From Perca fluviatilis (taxonomy: Eukaryota; Chordata; Actinopteri; Perciformes; Percidae), in the NCBI RefSeq assembly GCF_010015445.1, contig NC_053118.1, positions 4,853,781 to 4,917,780 of the forward strand: DNA of 64,000 nt, given 5' to 3'. Positions within the stretch are counted from its first letter, which is position 1. Every line of letters begins with the position of its first letter. The position numbers and the translations under genes are program-made. The notes beneath the pieces are model-generated. The model did no database searches. It was given only the letters and a program-made list of their open reading frames with translations, and was not told the origin of the DNA. Of the stretch, positions 12,914 through 24,224 are shown in pieces.

Positions 12914-13428
12914 ACCCTGTCTGTCTGTCCGTCTGTCGTTCGTTCGCTCTCTCTGTGTGCCAAAATCACCATAAACCTGGGTGTTTTATTTTGAAATTTG
13001 TTTTAATTTGTAAAGTATCTGGCTGCACTGTGGCCTTTCTGTATGTGATACTGATTACCTACCTGGCTTGACACACTCGTGGAACAAATTAAATTTGCAA
13101 CAGAGAGGTACAGGGCTTGGAAGGAAGGCATGCTCACGCTCACACAGAGTCCACAGAATCCAGGTCTAGTAGAGGGGGGACACTCACAAGAAACAGAACG
13201 GGCTGAGGCAGGAATCATAGTCAGGTACGGAAGACAGGTCTGGTTTTCAGGAGCACAGCAAGGCAGGAGAATCAGGAAAATGCTGGAAAGTATGGCATGT
13301 GAACACGAACGAATAGTTGAATATTTGGGTCCAGCTTTACTAATTTTGATGCAAAGATTTGTAAATTAGCAGGAATGTAACACAACATGGAAATAAAAGC
13401 AGTGCTCTGTTTATTTAATGTACAGTAT
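12576..13428. repeat. Intronic stretch with a (TG)n microsatellite
   Basis: 12848-12912 is a TG repeat followed by CTGTCTGTC units. 13110-13320 gives an open frame without any recognisable domain. No gene supported. Confidence 0.6.
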
Positions 13429-13843
13429 GTCCTATTTAGAGCCCGACCGATAATGGATTTTTATATATATATTTAAAAAACAAATCCAGAAATGCGTAAC
13501 AAAACAACAGATTTCCCTAACATTAGTTATTTGTAGTTATTTATGAGTCTTCACTAAAATAATATGATAATGCAGTTTAAAAATAAACTTTTGTTTTATT
13601 GTCACAACAGAACAGAGGAAAATCAAAATATGTTAAAGTTCTGATAAATATATGTAAATGTAAAAAATATAAACTTAAGATTCATATCTTAACTTAAAGT
13701 CCTTTGAACAAAAACACAATAATAAAAAAAAAAAATCAAAGTTACCAGTATTAATAGACTTGGTAAGCTTCAAAAATATAACTTTGAACAAGACTGGGAA
13801 AAAACTACTCTGTTAAGTTCTGTAAGTTCTGATAAATAACAAC

Positions 13844-14557
13844 TAGAGATGCACCGATAGACCGGCCGGTGACCGAAATTGGCTGGTTTTCACGTGCTCG
13901 GCCATGACCGGCGACCGGCAGGTCAGTCTGACATATGATGATTTCATGCCGGTCAATTCTACAATTAACTGACAACATAAGTTTTACGAGTTACAGTTCT
14001 CAAGGACACACACTGACGCGACAGCACAGTCTCTTTTTCCTTTCTCTCAACTTCTCCACCGTGTGAAGCGCGTGTCCGCGCTATTCTCGAACACATGTAG
14101 GGAACCTCATAAATTAACCTGCAACATGTCAGCTGTTTGGAAATTCTTCAGTGTGTGTGCAGAAGATAACACGTTTGCAATATGCAACACCTGCAAGAAA
14201 AAAGTAGGGCGTGGAAGGACGACACCAAAAACCACAATCACATTTTTTTAGTTGGATATGGGATGTGAAAAGAAGGAAATGGTTCTAACATTGCACTTTA
14301 GATGTGTGTGAATTTCCCACACCAGGAGTAATTTATATAGTTCTATTTCATAGTGATCCATTATCTGTTCAAAAATGTTTCTATGTTCTGTGCAAAATGT
14401 TCTATTGAAGAAAAGATAGAAAAAAAATATTTGTGTGTGCTGTAAAGTGGTTAGAAAAAATTAAATCGGAATCGGCTAAAATCGGTATCGGCTGGCCTAA
14501 CTCAAAGAAAATCGGAAATTGGAATCGGCCTAGAAAGTTGTAATCGGTGCATCTCTA
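13844..14557. mobile_element. hAT-type non-autonomous element nested in the large hAT
   Basis: Terminal inverted repeats TAGAGATGCACCGAT and an exact 8-bp duplication ATAACAAC (13836-13843 and 14558-14565). The interior retains a truncated BED-finger-like piece on the + strand (14123-14248; WKFFSVCAEDNTFAICNTC), indicating an internally deleted derivative of a ZBED-type hAT. Confidence 0.92.
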
Positions 14558-14689
14558 ATAACAACAGCACAATATAAACTGTATACAGTATATGAGGTCA
14601 GTCCTCAATAGCTCCAGTCCAGCAGAGGCAGGTTGTAGTAAAAGAAGCAAAGTTTCCCTTTCAGAGAGCTTTGCCTATCCTCATAAATA

Positions 14690-15594
14690 TTCCCTATAGT
14701 GTTGAACACTCTTTAACTCGCCACAGAGGAGGGTGGACAGGAGAGGTACTGCCTTGCCAAAGCTGACAGTCTGGTGAAACAGTTTTTGTTGTGTTTCCAC
14801 CAATCATATGGATTTCCACTCTTTCTGTCAATGACAGGCTCTCTGAAGTACCGTTCTAGCTTCTAGGAGCACAGTGTCGTAAAGCGAGTCTAAGAGACTG
14901 GGTACTTGGTCCTCTGTTCTCGGCCTTTTGGGATCGCTCTCCTCAGATGGAGTTTCAGTGGCAGAATCTGGTGGACTGGTCTCCATAGCCTTTTTCAGCC
15001 AGGTTTTCACTTTTGTCAGAATTTCTGGTACCAAAAGACGCTCTTTGTATCGTAGATCAAGGACACAGGCAAGCACCACCTCTTTAGAGTCCTTAACTTT
15101 TGCAAACCTTTTTTGCAAGCTATCCAGCATGGTTTTTCTCATGGTTTGAATACCCCTTGACTCAAGTAAACGGCGTAACACTGCTGTGCATGTTAAAATG
15201 CAGGGTGCTCTACTGAATTCCAGTGTTACCTCCTCCAGTGGTCCAAGGGTCTCTGCCAGGTTTGACACAATGGACCATTCCTCTGCTGACAGACATGAGA
15301 AATGTCCATGGTCGCTAGCATATGCAGTGATGGCTCTTTTTTGTTCGATCATCCTCACCAAGATGTGTAGTTCCACCTCGTCTGTACTGCCTGTATGATA
15401 GAATGCTGTGGGACCCCTAGCTCCTCCTTAATTTTAGACAGGCGTTGCAGTGCCGTAACAGAGTGGTTGAAGTGTGTAGCAATTTTCTTGAGCTTTGCCA
15501 GAATGTCCACCACCACTCTCTGGGAACTAAGGCCATCATTTACAGTGCCTTGCGAAAGTATTCGGCCCCCTTGAACGTTTCGACCTTTTGCCAC
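14690..15594 (-). pseudogene. hAT transposase C-terminal half, broken
   Basis: The - strand encodes INDGLSSQRVVVDILAKLKK...RWNYT (15550-15360), then in another frame LHILVRMIEQKRAITAY through the catalytic-core helices to PSLLDSLYDTVLLEARTV (about 15376-14850). In a third frame it reads YFREPVIDRKSGNPYDWWK..SALARQYLSCPPSSVAS-stop-RVFNTIG (about 14850-14690). The last block is the hAT dimerisation domain, in which the usual Glu of ASERVFS is a stop. At least two frameshifts and one nonsense change show that this transposase is inactive. Tc1 sits just upstream, within the HILHLVINDGL motif. Confidence 0.8.
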
Positions 15595-17168
15595 ATTTCA
15601 GGCCTCAAACATAAAGATATAAAACTGTAATTTTTTATGAAGAATCAACAACAAGTGGGTCCCAATTATGAAGTGGAACGAAATTCATTGGCTATTTCAA
15701 ACTTTTTTAACAAATAAAAAACTGAAAAAGTGGGCGTGCAAAATTATTCAGCCCCTTTACTTTCAGTGCAGCAAACTCTCTCCAGAAGTTCAGTGAGGAT
15801 CTCTGAATGATCCAATGTTGACCTAAATGACTAATGATGATAAATAGAATCCAGCTGTGTGTAATCAAGTCTCCGTATAAATGCACCTGCTCTGTGATAG
15901 TCTCAGAGGTCCGTGTAAAGCGCAGAGAGCATCATGAAGAACAAGGAACACACCAGGCAGGTCCGAGATACTGTTGTGGAGAAGTTTAAAGCGTCGGTTG
16001 GATACAAAAAGATTTCCCAAGCTTTAAACATCCCAAGGAGCACTGTGCAAGCGATAATATTGAAATGGAAGGAGTATCAGACCACTACAAATCTACGAAG
16101 ACCCGGCCGTCCCTCTAAACTTTCAGCTCATACAATGAGAAGACTGATCAGAGATGCAGCCAAGAGGCCCATGATCACTCTGGATGAACTGCAGAGATCT
16201 ACAGCTGAGGTGGGAGACTCTGTCCATAGGACAACAATCGTATACTGCACAAATCTGGCCTTTATGGAAGAGTGGCAAGAAGAAAGCCATTTCTTAAAGA
16301 TATCCATAAAAAGTGTCGTTTAAAGTTTGCCAAAAGCCACCTGGGAGACACACCAAACATGTGGAAGAAGGTGCTCCGGTCAGATGAAACCAAAATCGAA
16401 CTTTTTGGCAACAATGCAAAACGTTATGTTTGGCGTAAAAGCAACACAGCTCATCGCCCTGAACACACCATCCCCACTGTCAAACATGGTGGTGGCAGCA
16501 TCATGGTTTGGGCCTGCTTTTCTTCAGCAGGGACAGGGAAGATGGTTCAAATTGATGGGAAGATGGATGGAGCCAAATACAGGACCATTCTGGAAGAAAA
16601 CCTGATGGAGTCTGCAAAAGACCTGAGACTGGGACGAAGATTTGTCTTCCAACAAGACAATGATCCAAAACATAAAGCAAAATCTACAACGGAATGGTTC
16701 ACAAATAAACATATCCAGGTGTTAGAATGGCCAAGTCAAAGTCCAGACCTGAATCCAATCGAGAATCTGTGGAAAGAACTGAAAACTGCTGTTCACAAAC
16801 GCTCTCCATCCAACCTCACTGAGCTCGAGCTGTTTTGCAAGGAGGAATGGGCAAAAATGTCAGTCTCTCGATGTGCAAAACTGATAGAGACATACCCCAA
16901 GCGACTTACAGCTGTAATCGCAGCAAAAGGTGGCGCTACAAAGTATTAACTTAAGGGGGCTGAATAATTTTGCACGCCCAATATTTCAGTTTTTTATTTG
17001 TTTAAAAGGTTTGAAATATCCAATAAATTTCGTTCCACTTCATGATTGTGTCCCACTTGTTGTTGATTCTTCACAAAAAATTACAGTTTTATATCTTTAT
17101 GTTTGAGGCCTGAAATGTGGCAAAAGGTCGAAAAGTTCAAGGGGGCCGAATACTTTCGCAAGGCACTG
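15543..17168 (+). mobile_element. Tc1/mariner transposon, complete with long inverted repeats
   Basis: A 1626-bp element starts CAGTGCCTTGCGAAAGTA and ends with the reverse complement, flanked by TA on both sides (15541-15542 and 17169-17170), the Tc1/mariner target duplication. The terminal inverted repeats are about 215 bp long and nearly identical. It carries one transposase gene on the + strand. It inserted into the transposase of the surrounding hAT element, whose reading frame would be locally continuous without it. Confidence 0.96.
15934..16949 (+). pseudogene. Tc1-type transposase with one frameshift
   Basis: The N-terminal part (15934-16239) starts MKNKEHTRQVRDTVVEKFKA and contains the paired helix-turn-helix domains (GYKKISQALNIPRSTVQAII; GRPSKLSAHTMRRLIRD) with a GRP hook. 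The frame then shifts near 16239. The downstream frame, read from RILHKSGLYGRVARRKPFLKD, contains the catalytic triad: Asp in RSDETK, Asp in FQQDNDPKH, and Glu in NPIENLW, 34 residues after the second Asp (DD34E). It ends GGATKY. The family normally has a few extra residues between HRTTI and the Arg, so a 4-bp deletion is the likely cause. Apart from this lesion the gene is intact (about 340 codons), so the element is relatively young. Confidence 0.92.
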
Positions 17169-17507
17169 TATAACCAGGTGCAATATGTGATCACTGCAGC
17201 TCAGGTCTGGCATCTCAACAAGGCGCATGCCTTTCACCATATTTGCACCATATTTGGGAAATTGATGAGGAGTGGGTCATGCTTGTGCTCAGGGACAGCA
17301 TGACCCCTCCTCATCAATTTCCCATTCCTCAAGCATGGACAGAAATGTCTCTCCAATGTACTGTCCTGTTTGGGACTGTGACAAGGATTTAACATTTCAA
17401 GACAAGTTGGACCTTTTTCCAATTCTTATCAGTGAAATGAGCAGTCAAGCTCATGAGTGCTTCATGACCAACAGTCAGTGGTAAAAGAAATGCTGTTTCC
17501 TGCATTT

Positions 17508-17987
17508 TCAACTGACAGTAGTTTCTTTATTTTGCTTACGACTCCTGTATAAATCTCGTCCATCTTCTTTGTATGGAAACATTTTTAATGGGTATCTGGG
17601 CTCTGCCTTGGCCATAACCCTTTTAAACCCTGCACCCTCAACAACTGCAAAAGGTAGGATGTCAGTAGCTATCATCTCCATCAGGAGTTTGTCCATTTCT
17701 TCAGTTCTTGGATCATTTAGAGTCCATTTTGTGGTTTTCTCTAGCACTTGTTTTAGGGTTGGCTGTGTCAATGATGTGGTTGGAACTTGAGGCTGTGCAT
17801 CTTTTTGCGCCTTCTCGTAGATGTCTTTGTGTTTTGATTTAAGGTGTGCCCACAAGTTGGATGTATTTTTAAATTTGAGGCTGGCAGATCCCTGGCTCAC
17901 AGAGGCTGTACAGATGTTGCATGTGACTGTACCTGATGGGCCTTTTGTGAAATACTCCCATACTTGACTTCGTCCACTACTTGCCAT
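17508..17987 (-). pseudogene. hAT transposase N-terminus with BED zinc finger
   Basis: The open frame starts ATGGCAAGTAGTGGA directly after an acceptor-like ttttgacag, suggesting a 5' UTR intron. Residues 7-55 form a BED finger: VWEYFTKG, CNIC, and the paired histidines HLKSKH. A linker and the hAT N-terminal helical region follow (LPFAVVEGAGFKRVMAKAEPRY), typical of ZBED-like transposases. A GTAAGC donor-like site lies near the end of the frame (DLYRS), so the reading after about residue 153 may be intronic. The rest of the gene lies at lower coordinates and is interrupted by Tc1. As a DNA-binding fragment it could still be translated, but nothing suggests domestication. Confidence 0.8.
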
Positions 17988-19090
17988 CTGTCAAAATATA
18001 AAGTAAACAAGCCAGGTGAGACATACAAAATTAAAACAAAATGATTGCTGCTATAGCCACAACCATTACTACTACTATTATCACTGACAATAATAAAAAA
18101 AATCAATGATATTATTATTATTATTATTATTATCATTTGTATTCTTATTAAACAAGACAAAGGTCACTCCTAATGTTTTTTTGTATGTGTAATAGTTATC
18201 AAGTTTTATCCCTTTACTGGACTCTTTTAATTCTATACATCAACCTTCAACAAACCATTTTCAATCATCATTTGCTGCCTGCCTTCTAAAATCTACTACT
18301 TAGTGATGCACTAAATCTATTATGTGACTCGTTAATGCTGCGGCTGAATGACAGCCAGCAACGCACACTTGCGTCATTGGATTTCACACACGTGTAAAAG
18401 CTAACTTGTATGCACAAGCTATGTTTGATACTTTTTCTCTATGTCTAAATGTTCACTTCTCGCATGCCTAACTTACGTTTTACAATGCAGGGACTGTAAC
18501 TACACATATGCTAATTATAAATACAGTAATCATTACTTTATTTAGGCAGAATAAGTTCGTTTCCAAGCTAATTCATGTTAGTAGTATTCCACTGATAGCC
18601 ATGACATTAGCTAGCTTTGTGGTTATCTAAATTCTATGATAAGCCATAATTTAGCAATGGATAACGTAATAAAGCATACTTTTTCAAAATAACGGGCCGG
18701 GGAGAGATGATACATCTCATTGCTATAACTGTCACACTATTAAAGAAATACATCTTGAGTCACATTGTCAAGAGTTAAACCGACAGTCACGTCAACTACA
18801 CTGTAACAATGTAACATAATTACTAGCTAATTCCGTTTCACTCTCTGCTTACATGTAACAGCAGCAAAACTGGACATGGTAGTCACAAATTTTGTCATGC
18901 TTATTTGAGTTGAACGAACTGATGGGGATGTTCTTTTAATTTTTATCCAAGCAATGTATGTCTCGTGTCGTGACAGTTGCCAGCTTACCATGAACACACT
19001 TAACCGATGATCTCAGTCGTGGATAACTCGTTCACTCTGCCCGACTCTGGCTGGATCAGCTGGTTGTAGGGTTTGTGACGTTCTAAACAC

Positions 19091-19369
19091 TAGTGATGCA
19101 CCGAAATGAAAATTCTTGGCCGAAACCGAAAACCGAAAAAAGAGGAAACCAAGACCGAAAACCGAAACCGAAACACCGAAAGAAATTAAGCCAATTATTA
19201 GTACCATTGCATTTATGGCTATGACTGTGTACTAACTTTACTAAAATCAAGGCATTGCAATTGTATAAATTAATATTAAAGTTTAATTTAAAAAATATCT
19301 AGCAGAAATATGGCTACAATCTGATAGTCACATACAGTATACAGTAGCCTAAGAACAGAATAGCTTACC

Positions 19370-19415
<46 letters not shown>

Positions 19416-19914
19416 GTTAATATTATTAATTGAGGCACTTTCTTACAGGATTTCACTGAACATATCAGACAACGAGGGTGCATGCCCCTCATCTGGTGCA
19501 GAGAGACAAGTCTTCTTCTGCGCTCTGATCTCCTGCGCTGGGCGCTGCTCCGTCCGCTGCTCCGTGCGCTGCTCCGTCTCCGTTTCCACGCGGGTTCTCC
19601 GCATCCATCGCGGCCTGGATCATTTCTCGTGCGCCCTGCTTTATTTCCGCATCCAAGTAATGGGATCTATACAGCGGATCAAGTACGATTTTTTTTTTTT
19701 TCGTTGGTCCGTATCTCCCTTTTTGCTTAGGAGACGCTTTGCAGGTGGATCGGATACTGACACACGTGCAGGTCGCGTTTTCTGTTTACGTCATCACAAC
19801 ATTTTCGGCCGTATTGTTTCGGTGATAAAAGTATTTCGGCCGAAAACCGAAAATGCCCTTTTGGGCCATTTTCGGCCGAACATTTTCGGTGGCCGAATAT
19901 TCGGTGCATCCCTA
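19091..19914. mobile_element. hAT-type non-autonomous element nested in the large hAT
   Basis: Ends TAGTGATGCACCGA and TCGGTGCATCCCTA (one mismatch as inverted repeats), flanked by an exact 8-bp duplication CTAAACAC (19083-19090 and 19915-19922). It holds a (TTA)n tract at about 19370-19415 and many GGCCGAAA/TTTCGGCC motifs. No transposase domain is recognisable. Confidence 0.92.
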
Positions 19915-20120
19915 CTAAACACAAGTGTTGACAACAGGGACGTTGTCGATTGCCCTCTGGTGGACAAACTATGCAACAGCAACATAACGTGGTTGAAGGG
20001 TGTTTCGTCCGTTTTTATTTTTAAAATATTAATTTATCGGCCATTATAAATGCCAGTACGATAGTTGGAAAAATGCCTAATATCAGCCCGTCGATAAATC
20101 GGTCGGGCTCTAGTCCTATT

Positions 20121-20855
20121 ACGCCTTACGAGGTTGTCATAAACCTTTCAAGCTCTACCGATAAATGTGTTTGTGTGCAGTTCTGCTGCTGGTTTTTCAA
20201 GTTCCGAATTAAAAATTATGTGTAAAGCATGGCAGAATGTCTCCTGTCCTATGCACAAGTAAGAACTAGAACATCATATATGAGACCTGCTTTTTAATCC
20301 TATTTAGTCTCTGATTTCCCTGTGCTGTAAGAGCGAGACAAGAAGGAATGGATAGATGGATAGAGAGAGGAGAGAGAGTGGAGAAAAGAGACAGAGCTGT
20401 AATTGTTTGTTCTCTTGTTGCCTGAGTCCCCTTAGCATGTCTGGCACCTTTCTCTCTCTGTCTCTCTTTCTGTCAGTGTCTCTTCCTCTATCTGCATTTC
20501 CCTTTATCTCTGACACACTCATTACATCCTCCTCCCTCTTTCCTCGTTCCAGTCTCTTCCTCTTTCCCTCCTCACTTTCTCCATGTTCTTCCTGACCCCA
20601 AGATACCTGGCTGATTATCCTGCACGTTCACACACATGCACATATACACACACACACACACACACACGAACAGGCCCCCTCACCTCAGGGTTAAGCAGCA
20701 CCAAAACGTTAATTTGAGAGAGACTGACTGTAGTGAAGGAGGTGAGGCGGTAACTAAGCTGATATCTACTACATGCTGTGTCACACACACACTGACACAC
20801 ACTGTTGCTGCTAGGCTGATATACCGGCCGTCTAGACATTACAGTGAACATTTCC

Positions 20856-20900
<45 letters not shown>

Positions 20901-22743
20901 ACCTCTTTTTTTCTCTCTCTTTCTGTCCCTTTATTACTAAACTCTCGCCTTCCCTTTAACTTGCTATTGTATTTTTAGGTGAGTGTGTGTGCATTTGCTT
21001 CCTCTCCCTCCTTGTCTCCTTCTATCTCTCTCTGTGCCACCGTGTGCACGTGTGTGCGTGCCAGCCAGGTCGCTGCAGTGGCGCCCCAGCAGCTCCGGGC
21101 CTTGTTGATCACGGCACCGTGCCCAATGGTTACCATAGCAACGGCAGTGGCAGCAGAGAGGGCTGTGTGTTTGTGTGCGTGTGGTGGGCAATAGGCTGTG
21201 AACTCAGCAGGGCTCTAACTGGGCTGGAGCTCTCTGGGCAGCATGAGAAGGACGTTGGAGCAAAGACAGCGTCATATTTTGGGTTTTCTGTCTCTTTTTA
21301 CCTACTACATATATTATAATAAAGGTTTATAGTTTACATGTATAAGTTAACCCACAGATTGAATTCCTGGGACTAGCACAATTTCACACTTGCAGAACTT
21401 CCTCTGTCACAGTAGCGACAAAACTAATATTTAAAAAAAAGACATGATGTGCATAAAAGTCAAAGAAGTTTACTTTAGATAAACAATTCAGTACACAGAA
21501 AATCAAACTGCCAGTTTGGAATTGTGGTTCACAGGTTCTTAGTGAGCAAATGTTTATATGCTAAAGTAGGCCAAAGTTCAGCCATAGCTACATTGTTAGC
21601 TTCTGTAGGCCGACCCGGAAGTTAGCATCGTAAGTTAGCATCGCCCAGAAAATAAGCTCTCCGGCAAACAAACATTACTGTTACTTACAAGTTTTTTTCA
21701 GCAAGATAATCTTCACAAATAAACACAACTTTTATGATTTTTTTAAACATAAATGCAACTGCCAGAAGTAAAAAGCTAACGTAAGGCTGTAAATGAACTA
21801 CACCAGTCACATGCACCACTAGCTTCCAACGGCTTCGTACTGATTTTGGGTGTTTCAGAGGGATGACATATGTAGTCTTAAACCCTATTTGCATGGGATT
21901 AGTATCATCTGGGGACCTTGTGTGATTTAGAAACTACTTCCCCTATATCTGAGTTTCGTGTGGCGCATTTGCATGGGATAAGTGAAGCCTGCTTTTACTT
22001 AAATTTATTGACATATCTGTTCCCCCGAGAGTTGGCTACCTGGAGGTGCACGGAGGACGGCCAGGGCGAGGCCACCGCATCGCACTTGGGTCAGGGTTCC
22101 GTATATTTTTGGGCAATGCCCAGTAAAGGTTATCAGAGGCGCGTAGCCTATCCCCACCACGGCGGCACCCACACAGCACCACCTCGGTGTTCGACGAAAT
22201 ATGGTAGGTCATTTGCTTCATTTTGGCTCTTAAGAAACCTATGGGTGTAACATGCATTTCTAATCTAGAGGGATGGGCCCTTCAAAGTTAACTACGTCCA
22301 TATTTTATAAATTCTATGGTGTTAACCACAGACATTACTTCGGGGCCTTTGGGCAGCAAACCAAAAAAAACTTAAAAAAACAATTGACTTGAGCTATGGA
22401 ATTCCAATGAAAAACATCTGCAGGGAAATTCCAAAGATTGATATCTCAAAACCTGGAGAAATGAAATATACGGATTATTATTATTGGTAGTATTATTACT
22501 AAGTAATTATGAGTAATTAATGTTCCATCACAAAAATTATAATATCTCTTGTATTTTACTTAATGTTTCCTCAGTGTTGTGTTCTGATAGCGACAGCCTT
22601 TTTTTCACTGGCAGGTCTTCTGAACTATATGACCTATGATTCACCTTGCTGACTTGTGTGACACACACAGCCAAAGGTCAAAGGGCTGTCATTGGGTCAC
22701 TGTGTATGCACTCTCTCCATGCTGTTTATTCTCAATTTTAGTG
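20121..22743. other. Intronic stretch with microsatellites and a GC-rich patch
   Basis: CA repeat at 20646-20668 and TG repeat at 20859-20898. The patch 21058-21200 is GC-rich with a CCAAT box and a perfect X-box motif. 22000-22200 is GC-rich without a recognised product. Confidence 0.45.
21129..21142. promoter_or_regulatory. X-box (RFX-type) motif
   Basis: GTTACCATAGCAAC fits the palindromic RFX consensus GTTNCCATNGNAAC. It lies 2 bp after a CCAAT motif (21123-21127). This is motif evidence only. Confidence 0.45.
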
Positions 22744-22751
22744 TTCAGCTT

Positions 22752-23735
22752 TAGGGCTGGGTACCGAACGTCGATACTTTTATGGTATCGAAAAAAATAT
22801 TCCAATCCTATGAGTATCGAAAAATTCTTTATCTTTCGGTGCCAAATTTCGGTTCCAAAAGCGTCTTAGCGTGTAAGCGCAAGCTTATCTGTCCTCTCTG
22901 CATATTGACACAGAGCGGAGCTCCGACCGACACACACACACACACATACGCACACGGAGAGGTGCGGACGGAGTAAACTGTCTGCAGTTTTGTTGAAGTC
23001 ACAGAGAGTCACGGTTGGTTTCAAGTGTGGTTACAGTTTTTTAAAACTTCACGCAGACAGCGTTTGCTGTGATATGATATTAATGGCGAGCCGAAAGCGG
23101 TCGCGGTGCTGTTGACGTTCCACTTCCTCTTACAAGCAGCCACAACGGTGGTTTCTCTGCCCTGATGACTGACTGACAGGCTGAGCTTGCAAGGCAAGGC
23201 ACTTTTATTAATGTTACTCTGAGTGAGCAGTTTTACCAGATTTTTTTAAATTTTGATAACTGTTTTGATTCACAATTAAGGTGGAAATAAAAGCTTTGTG
23301 TTTAATGTATTTTTGTTGATGTTGAAATGGATTTTAACCCTTGTGTGGTCCTTCGGTTCCCAGTGACCCGAAGGACAACACAAGGATTATGTACTTCCGT
23401 TTACTTTGTTGAGAATTGCTCTCTAAACAAGGGTTAATACAGCACCTTAGTTCTTGTTTGTACAGCATTTCGGTCAGCTTAAACTGTGTTTAAATGTGTT
23501 CTAGAAATAAACTTTACTTACTTACTTTACAAGAAACGGGGTTTAGAGAGCAATTCTCAACAAAGTAAAGGGAAGTACATAATCCTTGTGTTGTCCTTCG
23601 GGTCACTGGGACCCGAAGGACCACACAAGGGTTAAAACATATGGTATCGAAAAAAGTATCGTTAGGAATCTGTATCGAAACTGAGGTATCGAAATTGGCA
23701 CCGGATCGAAAGATTCTGAACGATACCCAGCCCTA
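22752..23735. mobile_element. hAT-type element, family member 2, with nested TTAA foldback
   Basis: Ends TAGGGCTGGGTACCG and CGATACCCAGCCCTA, flanked by an exact 8-bp duplication TTCAGCTT (22744-22751 and 23736-23743). It closely resembles 53151-53745. It is interrupted at 23338-23631 by a TTAA-flanked palindromic element. Confidence 0.95.
23338..23631. mobile_element. piggyBac-like foldback MITE
   Basis: A 294-bp element begins CCCTTGTGTGGTCCTTCGG and ends with its near reverse complement, flanked by TTAA on both sides (23334-23337, 23632-23635). The unoccupied sequence in sister copies (gattttaaaacatatgg) confirms a TTAA duplication, as in piggyBac elements. The arms are about 90 bp with only about 105 bp between them, and each arm contains a shorter palindrome. 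Confidence 0.88.
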
Positions 23736-23792
23736 TTCAGCTTTTATAAAAGGACATTGGGACAAGCTACTGTGACTGCTGTTTGGGTCTGG

Positions 23793-24131
23793 TAAGGCTG
23801 GGTATTAAACCTCAATATTTTTTAGTACTGATCATAATAGTCTGTAGCACCAAGTCCTGAAAGCTGAATGTAGGGTTTAGTCCAACTCCGGAACCTTGTT
23901 GCCTGTCATCCCTCTTCTCTCTCCCTTAATTTCCAATCACCTCTTTACTATTGACTATCAAAATAATGGTAATAATGCCAAGAAACATAATTTTAAAATG
24001 TAAAGGGTTTTGTAGACAAAAGCAACATACTTATGTTCCTCAGTCAGATATCAAAAAAGATAACTTTTTTGGTACTACTACAGAAACTAGGGTATTAAAT
24101 CAACACAAATTTGAAATTATACCCAGCCCTA
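23793..24131. mobile_element. Degenerate hAT-type MITE
   Basis: TAAGGCTGGGTATTAAAC on the left and TTATACCCAGCCCTA on the right form inverted termini of the same general type as the neighbouring elements. The flanking 8-mers do not match, so this is an old or rearranged copy. Confidence 0.5.
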
Positions 24132-24224
24132 GTTCTAACGAAGCCCGAGTCTCTACAACAACTACTATTGTTTTAGTTTTCTACTGCAGGGGTCGTCAAA
24201 ATGTTTTAGGCCAAGGAACCCTTA

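Larger units (their letters stand above)
13437..20112 (-). mobile_element. Large hAT transposon, 6.7 kb, with nested insertions
   Basis: Perfect terminal inverted repeats TAGAGCCCGACCGA at both ends are flanked by an exact 8-bp target-site duplication, GTCCTATT (13429-13436 and 20113-20120), the hallmark of hAT elements. Inside, on the - strand, lie pieces of a BED-finger transposase (17987 down to about 14690). Three younger elements interrupt it: hAT-type at 13844-14557 and 19091-19914, and a Tc1 element at 15543-17168. Removing them gives an original length of about 3.5 kb, normal for an autonomous hAT. The transposase has frameshifts and a stop, so the copy is dead. Confidence 0.93.

Noticed and set aside
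12739..13071. Open frames rich in TH/CV repeats here and at 20615-20959, 39522-39929, 45531-45785
   Set aside because: They are translations of TG/CA microsatellites.
19414..20049. 211-codon + strand frame
   Set aside because: Crosses the end of a nested hAT and the outer hAT terminus; composition and context show a chance frame.
20987..21319. Possible coding exon in the GC-rich patch (PGRCSGAPAAPG...)
   Set aside because: No similarity to LDLRAD4 or any recognised family and no convincing donor; the regulatory motif is a better explanation.
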